Part shown: piece after piece, positions 7,649 through 14,639 of the stretch
Layout: every line of letters begins with the position of its first letter
Numbering within the stretch: the stretch's first letter is position 1
Origin: Bacteroidales bacterium
GTDB lineage: Bacteria > Bacteroidota > Bacteroidia > Bacteroidales > WCHB1-69
Reading direction: 5' to 3'
Length of the DNA stretch: 30,479 nucleotides
Assembly (NCBI GenBank): GCA_031272415.1
Contig: JAISTU010000056.1
Coordinates: 1 to 30,479 of the forward strand
Translations under genes and position numbers: made by a program
The notes under the pieces: model-generated
Database searches by the model: none
Seen by the model: only the letters and a program-made list of their open reading frames with translations
Told to the model about the DNA's origin: nothing

Positions 7649-8732
7649 AAAATTTGACAATATTTCAGCCTTAAATATAGTGCAAGGTGTTCAAAAGCCC
7701 GACATTGTTAATCCTTACATTGATTTTTCTCAACTGCGACAACAGCCCTTGCAAAGTGTTGAGGATTACATGCGACATATCAGGACAGGCGACAGAGTAG
7801 GATTAAGTCAGGCTATTACATTGATAGAGAGCAACTTACAAGAACATTCTACTCTATCTCAACAATTAATAGAGGCATGTATTCCATTTGCAGGTAAATC
7901 TATCAGAATTGGCATTACAGGTATGCCTGGGGCAGGAAAAAGCACATTTATTGAGATTTTTGGTAAATATTTGACCAAAATGGGCAGAAAATTGGCAGTA
8001 TTAGCCATAGACCCCAGCAGCGGACGCTCAAAAGGCAGCATTTTAGGCGATAAAACGCGAATGGAAGAATTGGCTGCCGACCAAAATGCGTTCATAAGAC
8101 CTTCCCCTTCGGCAGGTACTTTGGGCGGTGTAGCACGTAAAACCGCTGAAACACTGATAGTTTGCGAAGCCGCCGGTTTTGATACCATTATCATAGAAAC
8201 GGTCGGCGTAGGACAATCCGAAACGGAAGTCAAAAATATGGTCGATTTTTTTCTTTTGCTCACACTCGCAGGTGCAGGCGATGAGTTGCAAGGCATTAAA
8301 CGCGGTATAATGGAAATGGCAGACGCCATTCTTATCAACAAAGCAGATGGCGACAATATTGCCCGTGCTGAATTGGCTAAAACTCAGATTAACAATGCTT
8401 TACATCTATTCCCACCTTTGCCTTCTCAATGGACTCCCAAAACAATGACCGTATCCGCTCAACAAAACAAAGGTATTCAAGAGGTATGGCTGATGATTGA
8501 TGATTATGTAAATTTCACAAAAAAAAGCAATTATTTTGCAAAAAATCGCATCGAACAATCCAAAGAGCGTTTTCATCAATATATTAGGGATACCCTTTAC
8601 GAAAAAATACTCTCCGCCCCAGACATACAAGCAAAAATTCATTCATTAGAAAAACAAATCCAACAACAAACAATGAGCGTCTATGCCGCCGGAAGAGAGA
8701 TTTTAGAGGCATGGAAAAACGGGGTTAATTGA
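7635..8732 (+). CDS. meaB: Methylmalonyl-CoA mutase-associated GTPase MeaB (ArgK/YgfD family)
   Basis: G3E-family P-loop GTPase that protects and gates cofactor loading of adenosylcobalamin-dependent methylmalonyl-CoA mutase in the cytoplasm. The motifs are in order: Walker A GMPGAGKS (96-103), DPSSGRSKGSILGDKTRM (126-143), the Walker B/G3 region ETVGVGQSE (188-196), and the base-recognition motif NKADGD (235-240). A helical C-terminal dimerisation arm follows (about 290-365). At 365 aa it is within the normal range, with a roughly 80-residue N-terminal helical region. Its start overlaps lpxH by 14 bases. The mutase itself is not in the window. The gene ends just before a short GTGTAGA repeat. 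Confidence 0.95.
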   Translation: MKKNKKFDNISALNIVQGVQKPDIVNPYIDFSQLRQQPLQSVEDYMRHIRTGDRVGLSQAITLIESNLQEHSTLSQQLIEACIPFAGKSIRIGITGMPGAGKSTFIEIFGKYLTKMGRKLAVLAIDPSSGRSKGSILGDKTRMEELAADQNAFIRPSPSAGTLGGVARKTAETLIVCEAAGFDTIIIETVGVGQSETEVKNMVDFFLLLTLAGAGDELQGIKRGIMEMADAILINKADGDNIARAELAKTQINNALHLFPPLPSQWTPKTMTVSAQQNKGIQEVWLMIDDYVNFTKKSNYFAKNRIEQSKERFHQYIRDTLYEKILSAPDIQAKIHSLEKQIQQQTMSVYAAGREILEAWKNGVN

Positions 8733-8880
8733 GAGTGTAGAGTGTAGAGTTTTTTTTTATTGAAATTTGAAAAATCTCATTTTTTACTTAATTTTAACAA
8801 CAAAATAGCCTCAGTAGCAGAGAGTTATGTATTCTTTTTACTTCATTATCTCATTTAATTCTTAATTCTTAATTTTTAAC
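8732..8880. repeat. Degenerate modular repeat (copy F)
   Basis: About 2.5 copies of AGTGTAG begin 1-2 bases after the meaB stop (8733-8750), followed by a T-run. At the right end are AATTCTTAATTCTTAATTTTTAA units (about 8856-8879). No GTCTGAAC core is seen. This is the poorest copy. The rest of the 245-base gap holds the promoter of the next gene. Confidence 0.45.
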
Positions 8881-8904
8881 AAAAAAAGGGGGCTTAATTT
8901 TTAA

Positions 8905-8926
8905 TTGATAAAAAGGTGTATCCTTG
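8905..8926 (+). promoter_or_regulatory. Promoter of the UPF0175/DUF3368 pair
   Basis: TTG (8905-8907), 11-base spacer, TATCCTTG (8919-8926). The -7 box has one C in place of T relative to the other copies. The leader to the ATG at 8978 is about 50 bases. Confidence 0.7.
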
Positions 8927-8977
8927 TATTTATCTGATAAAATGAATAAAAATTTTTAAATATTATTTTTTTAAATT

Positions 8978-9208
8978 ATGAAGACAGTAGTGTTGAATAT
9001 ACCCAATGAGTCAAGCATTTTAAGCACATTCGATTTGTCTGTGTATTTGGCTACAAAATTATATGAGGATGAAATTTTGTCGGCAGGACAGGCGGCTAAA
9101 ATAGCCCAACTTTCCAAAAGAAGTTTTTTGGAAATTATGGGAAAATATGGCGTTTCGCCTTTCAGTACTAAAAAAGAAGATTTATTGGAAGATATTAAAA
9201 ATGCGTGA
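8978..9208 (+). CDS. UPF0175 family small protein (probable antitoxin)
   Basis: A 76-aa cytoplasmic protein with the UPF0175 pattern: an N-terminal strand (KTVVLNIP), a central helix with LATKLYEDEILSAGQAAKIA (about 26-45) and the helix-turn-helix-like tail LSKRSFLEIMGKYGVSPF (about 47-64). UPF0175 genes are commonly paired with a downstream DUF3368 (PIN-like) gene as a presumed toxin-antitoxin unit, the UPF0175 member being the DNA-binding antitoxin. That arrangement is seen here: its last 8 bases overlap the ATG of the next gene. The ORF is intact although its partner is broken. The function is inferred from family and context only. Confidence 0.85.
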   Translation: MKTVVLNIPNESSILSTFDLSVYLATKLYEDEILSAGQAAKIAQLSKRSFLEIMGKYGVSPFSTKKEDLLEDIKNA

Positions 9209-9529
9209 AATAGCCGTAATTACAGACAAAAGTTGCTTAATTGCATTGAGCAAAATAAATGGACTGTTTGTGTTAGAGCATTTATACAAGCAAGTTATTG
9301 TACAAAAGAGATGTCAGAGGAATTTGGCGAACTTTTGCCTGAATGGATTGTTATTAAGGAAGTTACTAATAAAAAATATCAACAAATATTGGAACTGTCT
9401 TTGGACAAAGGAGAGGCTTCGGCTATTGCGTTATCACTTGAATTACAGAACGTTCTGCTAATACTTAATGTTCTAAAAGCACGTAAAGAAGCCAAACGAT
9501 TAGGATTGATATTTACAGGGACATTATAA
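9201..9529 (+). pseudogene. DUF3368 (PIN-like) toxin, frameshifted and C-terminally truncated
   Basis: From the ATG at 9201 the frame reads MREIAVITDKSCLIALSKI...KQVIV, the start of a DUF3368 protein. At about 9303-9304 one base is missing: the continuation KEMSEEFGELLPEWIVIKEV, through LDKGEASAIALSLE to RKEAKRLGLIFTGTL, lies in the next frame. Restoring one base (a CCA proline codon after GTA) rejoins the two parts into the family's usual VIVPKEVSEEF pattern. The second frame stops at 9527-9529, so the rejoined protein would be only about 109 aa against roughly 155-160 for the family. The segment LLILNVLKARKEAK has N-V where homologues usually have an Asp pair (LDDLKARK), a further loss of an expected acidic residue. 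I infer an inactivated toxin. Confidence 0.85.
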
Positions 9530-9577
9530 GTCATGCCTTATATCAATTAAATCGGCTTGCAAAGCAACGTCAGCGAG

Positions 9578-9609
9578 GAAAAACGGCGGGAAAAATGCTC
9601 TCCCGCCGT
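9578..9609 (-). terminator. Rho-independent terminator of the 11057-9644 gene pair
   Basis: ACGGCGGG (9583-9590) pairs perfectly with CCCGCCGT (9602-9609) around an 11-base loop. On the minus strand the stem is followed by TTTTT (9583-9579). It lies 35 bases past the stop of the minus-strand gene at 9644 and is the strongest GC stem seen between genes in the window. Confidence 0.8.
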
Positions 9610-9643
9610 AAATGTTCTTACAAAAAAACACACTGCCATTCCA

Positions 9644-10249
9644 TTATCTACTTATTTGTTCGATAATGACCTCGTCAATTTTGATAGTGTTCGCATCTTC
9701 AACCAAAAATCCAAACGTATTGGTTTTCAACTCTTTACTGATTGCTATTGCTTCCATATTATCAACAGTAAAAATTAGTTTTGTACCTTTTTTCTCTATC
9801 TCAATAACGACTTCTTTATTCTTTCCTGCTTTAAGAATAATACCACTTGCCCGACTCTGTGCAGATACGCCATTTACTTTGTTCAAAATTTTGAATTTCT
9901 TTTCGGTTACGAGAAAACTACTGTAATTATTCTCATCTTCGTAATTGAAAACGATACCAAAATAAAATTCATCTGTCAATTTAGGAACCAAAACTTTAAA
10001 AGTTAATTTAAAATTTTGGTCAATATCAATTGGCAATTCTGCAACGCTCCATCTACACGTACCTTTTTCAGTATTTGATATGATAAAATATCCATCTTGA
10101 ATGCTTGCCGAACCGGTCTTTTCATAAAATTCATCCCAGCGGAATTTGTTATTATCAAAAGTCTCTCTAACTGTTCTTTTCTCTTGTGCTTTTAAAGAAA
10201 TACAACACAAAATAATTAGTGCGAAAATTCCTATCTTTTTCATAATCAA
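9644..10249 (-). CDS. Secreted protein of unknown function, beta-sandwich (LamG/DUF1080-like) fold suspected
   Basis: A 201-aa protein with a Sec signal peptide (about residues 1-21, ending ISLKAQ). The mature part is rich in alternating strands, with the pattern TFDNNKFRWDEFY...SIQDGYFIISN...LTFKVLVPK...FYFGIVFNYEDENNYSSFLV...VVIEIEKKGTKLIFTVDN...FGFLVED. This resembles concanavalin-A-like (LamG or 3-keto-disaccharide hydrolase type) sugar-binding domains in Bacteroidota. No catalytic residues can be assigned. The start may be either Met1 or Met3 (MKKIG). It lies 4 bases after the stop of the 10254-11057 gene, in the same operon, with a clear terminator downstream. The fold call is inference from sequence texture. 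Confidence 0.7.
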   Translation of the reverse strand: MIMKKIGIFALIILCCISLKAQEKRTVRETFDNNKFRWDEFYEKTGSASIQDGYFIISNTEKGTCRWSVAELPIDIDQNFKLTFKVLVPKLTDEFYFGIVFNYEDENNYSSFLVTEKKFKILNKVNGVSAQSRASGIILKAGKNKEVVIEIEKKGTKLIFTVDNMEAIAISKELKTNTFGFLVEDANTIKIDEVIIEQISR

Positions 10250-10253
10250 TAAA

Positions 10254-11057
10254 TTAAAAGTTACTACCCAAAGATGTTTGCAATTCTGAAATCACCTCAT
10301 CATATTTTTTCAAAATCCGGTCATACTTAATAAAGCATTGGTCATTGATACCACAATCTTTGTCGGCGATTTCGGAAGTTATTCTCACACGATACGACAG
10401 TTCGTCTTCACCTGTAAATTGGAGTTGAATTTCCAACCTTGTTCTCACAATCTGATACATGAAAGAAGTATTTACCCACGCAGTTTTAATCCAGCCTGCA
10501 GATTTGTCTCGAACTTCTACATTTTCAAAGTTGGTAACAGCAATGTTCATCAAACGTTTCCAAACAACATCTTCCGTCATACCTTTTTTGCAAGTAACAG
10601 GAAAATACTTATTGGCTAAATCTCGTCCTTCGCTGGCACCAACAGAATTTAACATCGCTTCGTCCACAAAAAGTTCGTAAGCAATAGTGTTTTTGGGGTT
10701 ATTTTTGAACAGTTTCACACTTCTTGTAATATACCCCGGTGCTTCAAATTTGAGCATCACAAAATCTTCTTTCTTACCAAATTTAATTTCGTAAGAACCT
10801 GTAGCAACCTCATGTCCATTATAATAAATTTTGGCAGTTTCGGGTACTACATACACCGTTTTCTTTTGTGCAAGTGCACTTGTGGCACTACCTGCAACAG
10901 AAAATACGGTTAACAAGAATATTGCTAACAAATTGTTTCTCCTACTCTTAGGCACTTCGGTTTTCCCGTTTTTACATGGTCTCTGCTCCATGGCACTTTT
11001 CGCATCTTTTGGCTGCCCAGTCGCTCCGGGCCTCATCTTCAAATTAATATCTGACAT
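10254..11057 (-). CDS. Exported protein with PEGA-like domain, unknown function
   Basis: A 267-aa ORF. A hydrophobic segment (about residues 43-64, LLAIFLLTVFSVAGSATSALA) is followed by AQKK, a likely signal-peptidase site or membrane anchor. The 40 residues before it are charged and unlike a signal n-region, so translation may begin at the internal Met23 (ATG at 10991), giving a normal signal peptide. Residues about 67-110 (TVYVVPETAKIYYNGHEVATGSYEIKF...APGYITRSVKLF) have the PEGA pattern: a short beta domain where a glycine-capped loop precedes a lipid- or wall-facing strand. The C-terminal about 120 residues are mixed alpha/beta with a mostly cytosolic-like composition. It is the first gene of a pair. 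No clear promoter of the common type was found upstream. Confidence 0.7.
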   Translation of the reverse strand: MSDINLKMRPGATGQPKDAKSAMEQRPCKNGKTEVPKSRRNNLLAIFLLTVFSVAGSATSALAQKKTVYVVPETAKIYYNGHEVATGSYEIKFGKKEDFVMLKFEAPGYITRSVKLFKNNPKNTIAYELFVDEAMLNSVGASEGRDLANKYFPVTCKKGMTEDVVWKRLMNIAVTNFENVEVRDKSAGWIKTAWVNTSFMYQIVRTRLEIQLQFTGEDELSYRVRITSEIADKDCGINDQCFIKYDRILKKYDEVISELQTSLGSNF

Positions 11058-11130
11058 AATTATAAAAACTTTAAATTAATAATAAAATAATTCACTTAAT
11101 AATCAGACAATTAAAAAAAAGAACTTTCAT

Positions 11131-11249
11131 ATTCGCTAATTGAGGCTGTGAGAAGTGCCTTTGCATCAAATAAGAAAGCCCGCATATCGCAGGCGTCCAC
11201 TTATTATTCTTGATGCTTTGAAGTTTCTCACATTTCAATTAGCAAGAAT
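11131..11249. other. Long imperfect hairpin (about 119 bases), structured RNA or small palindromic element
   Basis: Blocks pair in order: GCTAATTGA (11135-11143) with TCAATTAGC (11235-11243); TGTGAGAA (11147-11154) with TTCTCACA (11225-11232); GCATCAA (11163-11169) with TTGATGC (11210-11216); AATAAG (11169-11174) with CTTATT (11200-11205). A GC-rich tip has GCC.GC (11178-11183) against GC.GGC (11189-11194), with an ATATC loop. Internal loops between the second and third blocks are 8 bases on both sides. It sits in the 406-base gene-free gap upstream of the minus-strand gene at 11057. The rest of that gap (11250-11463) is AT-rich with no gene. Confidence 0.7.
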
Positions 11250-11463
11250 CCGCTGAACGCTTTTTCAACGTCAAGTAATAACATAAAAAAAACATGCTAC
11301 TACCATTTTGCAAAAAATAATTCAAAAAAAGTTAATTTTTCTACATAAAACATTGATAATCAAGAGAAAAAAATATTTTGCATTATTTATTGAAAGGTAT
11401 AAAAAAACATCCTCGACAAATTGTATAATTTGCTGTTTTTCAGACAGATACATCATTTCTATT

Positions 11464-12213
11464 TCACAAGAACCCTTGTTCTTTCAAAAAATCTGTAAAT
11501 TCTTTGGCAAAATATTCGTTATCTTTTTTGGTATATCTTTTTTGTGTGAATACTTGTGCTAAATTATCTACTTGATTTTCAAGCAATAACCTTTTGGTTA
11601 AATCCGAATTTTCTTTTTCTTTGTAAAATTGATTGATAGATGTTTCTGAATAATTTTGATAGGTTTCATGGTGAATAACCGCCTCTGGGGGCAATCTATC
11701 GGTAAGAGGTGGATTTTCGGCAGGATAACCGACTGTAATACAAGCAATTGGGACTACATATTTCGGCAAATGATAAATTTCTTTCAGCGGTTTGACATTG
11801 TAAGTTACCGTTCCTATATAACAAATGCCCAGCCCCATTGCTTCGGCGGCTATACAAGCATTTTGAGCCGCAATAACAGCATCCACAACTGCCCACGAAA
11901 AACATTGCATATTGTCGTAGCCATGAGGCGCATTGCGATAATTACACCACTGTATAAAGCGGTTAAAATCAGCACAAAAAGTAAGTATAAGCGGTGCCTC
12001 CAAAACCGGTTTTTGATTGAAATGCAGAGGTGCAATTTGTTTTTTTATCGCCTCATCACGGTTGACAATAATGCTGTACAATTGCATATTGCCGGTCGTT
12101 GAGCCTTGTATGGCAGAACGTAAAATTTGTTCCAACATTTGTTCACTAATCGGCTGCTGAGTATAACTTCTTATGGTTCTATGATTTTGTAATATTTCAA
12201 TGGTCGAGTTCAT
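11464..12213 (-). CDS. Nitroreductase family (NfsA-like) flavin oxidoreductase
   Basis: A 249-aa cytoplasmic FMN-dependent NAD(P)H oxidoreductase. Typical features: the N-terminal helix MNSTIEILQNHRTIRSYTQQPI with the family Arg-Ser-Tyr (residues 14-16); SAIQGSTTGNMQLYSIIV (about 33-50), which binds FMN; the AAQNACIAAEAMGLGICYIGTV block (about 115-136); and VVPIACITVGYPAENP (about 152-167), the glycine strand of the NfsA/NADPH-dependent oxidoreductase subgroup. The C-terminal extension (about 190-249) is also typical of the NfsA type. It starts 11 bases after the purM stop and is probably co-transcribed with it. The physiological substrate (nitro compound, quinone or flavin) is not shown. Confidence 0.88.
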   Translation of the reverse strand: MNSTIEILQNHRTIRSYTQQPISEQMLEQILRSAIQGSTTGNMQLYSIIVNRDEAIKKQIAPLHFNQKPVLEAPLILTFCADFNRFIQWCNYRNAPHGYDNMQCFSWAVVDAVIAAQNACIAAEAMGLGICYIGTVTYNVKPLKEIYHLPKYVVPIACITVGYPAENPPLTDRLPPEAVIHHETYQNYSETSINQFYKEKENSDLTKRLLLENQVDNLAQVFTQKRYTKKDNEYFAKEFTDFLKEQGFL

Positions 12214-12224
12214 AATTTATTGAT

Positions 12225-13394
12225 TTACTGATAAATAAATGTTCCATGTTCACTTTTGATAGTCAATTTTTTATGGGTTGCAGGTTCTGTGTAACCGATA
12301 ATTTGAGCATCTAATTGGTACGATTTTGCAATTTCTATAATTTCCGTTGCCACAGATTTGTCTGTATAAATTTCCATTCGGTGTCCCATATTAAAAACCT
12401 GATACATTTCTGCCCATTTTGTTTGGGATGAGGCTTGAATCATTTGAAAAACAGGAGGTGTTGGCAACAAATTATCTTTTATAACATGCAGATTATCAAC
12501 AAAATGCAAAATTTTTGTTTGACCACCGCCCGTACAATGCACCATCCCATTGATATACCTGCGACATGAGCGAAAAATTTGATTGATAACCGGTGCATAC
12601 GTGCGAGTGGGCGACAAAACCATTTTTCCTGCATCTATACCCTCAACAGCAGTGGGGTCAGTAAGTTGATACTGACCGCAATACACCAACTCATCAGGCA
12701 AAGAATCATCATAACTTTCCGGGTAAATTTCTCTCAATTTTTTGGTGAAAATATCGTGCCTTGCCGAAGTCAAACCATTACTCCCAATGCCACTATTGTA
12801 TCGATTTTCATAAGTAGTTTGCCCATAAGACGCCAAACCAACAATAACATTTCCTGCTTTAATGTACGCATTATCAATAACATCCTTTCGTTGCAAGCGA
12901 GCGAAAACGGTAGAGTCCACAATAATTGTCCGCACCAAATCTCCCACATCAGCCGTTTCGCCACCGGTAGAATAAATATTGATGCCTAAATTACGCATTT
13001 TTTCCAAAAATTCTTCCGTCCCTTCAATCAAGGCTTTAATAACATCGCCCGAAATCAGCCTTTTATTGCGTCCAATAGTGGAGGAAATAAAAATATTATC
13101 AATCGCCCCCACGCACAACAAATCATCCGTATTCATCACAATGGCATCCTGTGCAATACCTTTCCAGACGGACAAATCACCTGTTTGCCGCCAATACATA
13201 TATGCCAGCGAAGATTTTGTACCTGCACCGTCTGCGTGCATAATGCAACAATAATTTTTATCTCCTGTTTGCCAATCCGGTATAATTTTACAGAATGACT
13301 TGTTATACAATCCTTTATATATATTCGTTATCGCATTATGAACATCTTCTTTTGAGGCTGAAACACCCCTTTGATTATATTTTTGTTCGCTCAT
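12225..13394 (-). CDS. purM: Phosphoribosylformylglycinamidine cyclo-ligase (AIR synthase)
   Basis: Catalyses ATP-dependent ring closure of FGAM to aminoimidazole ribotide, the fifth step of purine synthesis. I start at MSEQKYNQRGVSASKEDV (ATG 13394): the 13 residues of in-frame extension upstream read through the promoter, which lies at 13412-13433. Visible PurM landmarks are CCIMHADGAGTKSSLAY (nucleotide-binding glycine region), VMNTDDLLCVGA, STGGETADVGDLVRT, GLASYGQTTYENRYNSGIGSNGLTSARH and GMVHCTGGGQTK. The 389-aa length and this sequence form are the Bacteroidota-type PurM, longer than the about 345-aa E. coli enzyme. It is the first gene of a two-gene unit with the nitroreductase. Confidence 0.93.
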   Translation of the reverse strand: MSEQKYNQRGVSASKEDVHNAITNIYKGLYNKSFCKIIPDWQTGDKNYCCIMHADGAGTKSSLAYMYWRQTGDLSVWKGIAQDAIVMNTDDLLCVGAIDNIFISSTIGRNKRLISGDVIKALIEGTEEFLEKMRNLGINIYSTGGETADVGDLVRTIIVDSTVFARLQRKDVIDNAYIKAGNVIVGLASYGQTTYENRYNSGIGSNGLTSARHDIFTKKLREIYPESYDDSLPDELVYCGQYQLTDPTAVEGIDAGKMVLSPTRTYAPVINQIFRSCRRYINGMVHCTGGGQTKILHFVDNLHVIKDNLLPTPPVFQMIQASSQTKWAEMYQVFNMGHRMEIYTDKSVATEIIEIAKSYQLDAQIIGYTEPATHKKLTIKSEHGTFIYQ

Positions 13395-13411
13395 AAATTT
13401 ATAATAAAATG

Positions 13412-13433
13412 CAAAGATACACAAATTCGTCAA
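13412..13433 (-). promoter_or_regulatory. Promoter of purM
   Basis: On the minus strand TTG (13433-13431) is followed after 11 bases by TATCTTTG (13419-13412). The purM ATG lies 17 bases further, so the leader is very short. The T-rich block and the heptamer run lie immediately upstream. This position decides the purM start. Confidence 0.8.
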
Positions 13434-13455
13434 TTAAAAATTAAAAAACTTTTTT

Positions 13456-13666
13456 TTCAGAGTGTAGAGTGTAGAGTGTAGAGTGTAGAGTGTAGAGTGT
13501 AGAGTGTAGATTTGCACCCCCTTGTCTGAACTGTGATTTGGAATGATTTTAATGATTTGTGTGATTATTTGAAATCATGCCAATCAAATAAATCTTATGA
13601 AAATCAAAGTTCATACAAATTTTAGAACGTTTTGGTGCAAAAATGCAAAAAAATCTCCACTCCCCT
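13456..13666. repeat. Modular inverted-repeat element (copy C), MITE-like
   Basis: TTTTTTTCAG is followed by 7 copies of AGTGTAG (13461-13510), ATTTGCACCCCC, GTCTGAAC (13524-13531), an AT-rich centre with GATTTT/GATTTG units, inverted GTTCATAC (13609-13616), the AGAACGTTTTGGTGCAAAAA box (about 13625-13644) and a degenerate CTCCACTCCCC end. The left arm equals the right arm of copy D, inverted, except for one extra base. It lies between divergent purM and the exonuclease gene; the rest of the gap up to 13805 is promoter and AT-rich sequence. Confidence 0.75.
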
Positions 13667-13750
13667 CAAAATTTTTATTTTAATTGAAACAAATTATACA
13701 AAATATTTTCGCAATAAAAAAAGTAATTTTTTTGATTTTTTTTCGGAAAA

Positions 13751-13772
13751 TTCAAAAAAATATGTAACTTTG
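13751..13772 (+). promoter_or_regulatory. Promoter of the exonuclease-metH-metF operon
   Basis: TTC (13751-13753), 11-base spacer, TAACTTTG (13765-13772), with a leader of 33 bases to the ATG at 13806. TAACTTTG fits TAnnTTTG. No cobalamin or SAM riboswitch fits between this box and the start codon. Confidence 0.65.
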
Positions 13773-13805
13773 TATTTTAGTTATATTTTTTGGTAAAAAA
13801 AATCA

Positions 13806-14624
13806 ATGAAATTACGATTGACAAAGCCGGTAACATTTATAAGTTTAGCGACCACCGGAGTAAAAATTGGTACAGATAAGATAGTGGAAATCAGTATGTT
13901 AAAGATGCAGCCTGATGGCAGTTCGGTATTAAAAACTTACCGTATCAATCCGCAAATGCCTATTCCTGCGGAGATGACTGCATTGCACGGCATTAGTGAT
14001 ATTGATGTGGCAAATGAGCCTACTTTTCAACAATTGGCAGGCAGTATTCGCAGTTTTTTGGAAGGCTGTGATATTGCGGGTTATAATGTGCAAAAGTTTG
14101 ATATACCGTTTCTTATGGAGGAGTTTTTTAAACTTCAAATGGAATGGAATCTTCGCAATGTAAGGGTAGTAGATGTGCAAAATATTTTCCACAAAATGGA
14201 GCCACGTACATTAGAGGCTGCTTACCGTTTTTATTGCAAAGGAAATCTGACCGACGCTCACTCGGCAGATGCAGATACACAAGCCACTTATAAAGTATTG
14301 GAATCTCAATTATCTTATTATGAGGGAAAAACACGCAAAGATGACCAAGGAAATGAACTCTATCTGCAAAACGACGTAGATTATTTGGCTAAATTTTCCG
14401 CCGGTGATGCCGAAAGAAAAGTAGACAGAGCAGGTTTTGTGATTTATAAAGAAATTCCATCGAAAGGCAAAATAGAAGTCTTTAATTTTGGTAAATACAA
14501 AGGGCTATCGGTGGCAGATACTATTCGCAAAGACCCCTCTTTTTATGATTGGATGAGCAAGGCAGACTTTCCTTTGGACACTAAAAATGTCATCAAAAAA
14601 ATAAAAGAACGTCCTAAAAATTAA
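13806..14624 (+). CDS. DnaQ-like 3'-5' exonuclease family protein with degenerate ExoI motif
   Basis: RNase T/DnaQ (DEDD) fold, 272 aa. The ExoI motif, normally F-x-D-x-E-T-T-G, reads FISLATTG (residues 11-18): the catalytic Asp and Glu are replaced by Ser and Ala. ExoII is present as AGYNVQKFDIPFL (about 92-104, with the Asp), and ExoIII as HSADADTQATYKVL (about 154-167, the HxxxxD form). A C-terminal segment FNFGKYKGLSVADTI...DWMSKADFPLDTKNVIKKIK (about 223-268) is the extension usual in the Bacteroidota members. With two of four metal ligands missing, nuclease activity is doubtful, though the fold and frame are intact. It leads an operon with metH (15-base gap) and metF. It may act as a binding protein rather than an enzyme; that is inference. 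Confidence 0.85.
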   Translation: MKLRLTKPVTFISLATTGVKIGTDKIVEISMLKMQPDGSSVLKTYRINPQMPIPAEMTALHGISDIDVANEPTFQQLAGSIRSFLEGCDIAGYNVQKFDIPFLMEEFFKLQMEWNLRNVRVVDVQNIFHKMEPRTLEAAYRFYCKGNLTDAHSADADTQATYKVLESQLSYYEGKTRKDDQGNELYLQNDVDYLAKFSAGDAERKVDRAGFVIYKEIPSKGKIEVFNFGKYKGLSVADTIRKDPSFYDWMSKADFPLDTKNVIKKIKERPKN

Positions 14625-14639
14625 ACAAATTTTTAAACA

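Noticed and set aside
7859..8356. 165-codon ORF on the - strand inside meaB
   Set aside because: It is antisense to the P-loop and G-motifs of meaB, a common shadow in this composition.
11131..11249. Hairpin considered as an integron attC site
   Set aside because: No GTTRRRY core with its RYYYAAC partner at the ends and no integrase nearby.
13395..13433. Upstream extension of purM (MTNLCIFAFYYKF)
   Set aside because: It is encoded by the promoter's -7 box and spacer. The ATG at 13394 gives the conserved MSEQ start.
13461..13510. Regular short repeats that could suggest a CRISPR array
   Set aside because: The unit is 7 bases in direct tandem without spacers, and no cas gene is present in the window.
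13773..13805. A cobalamin or SAM riboswitch expected ahead of the metH operon
   Set aside because: The leader between the -7 box and the ATG is only 33 bases, too short for either.
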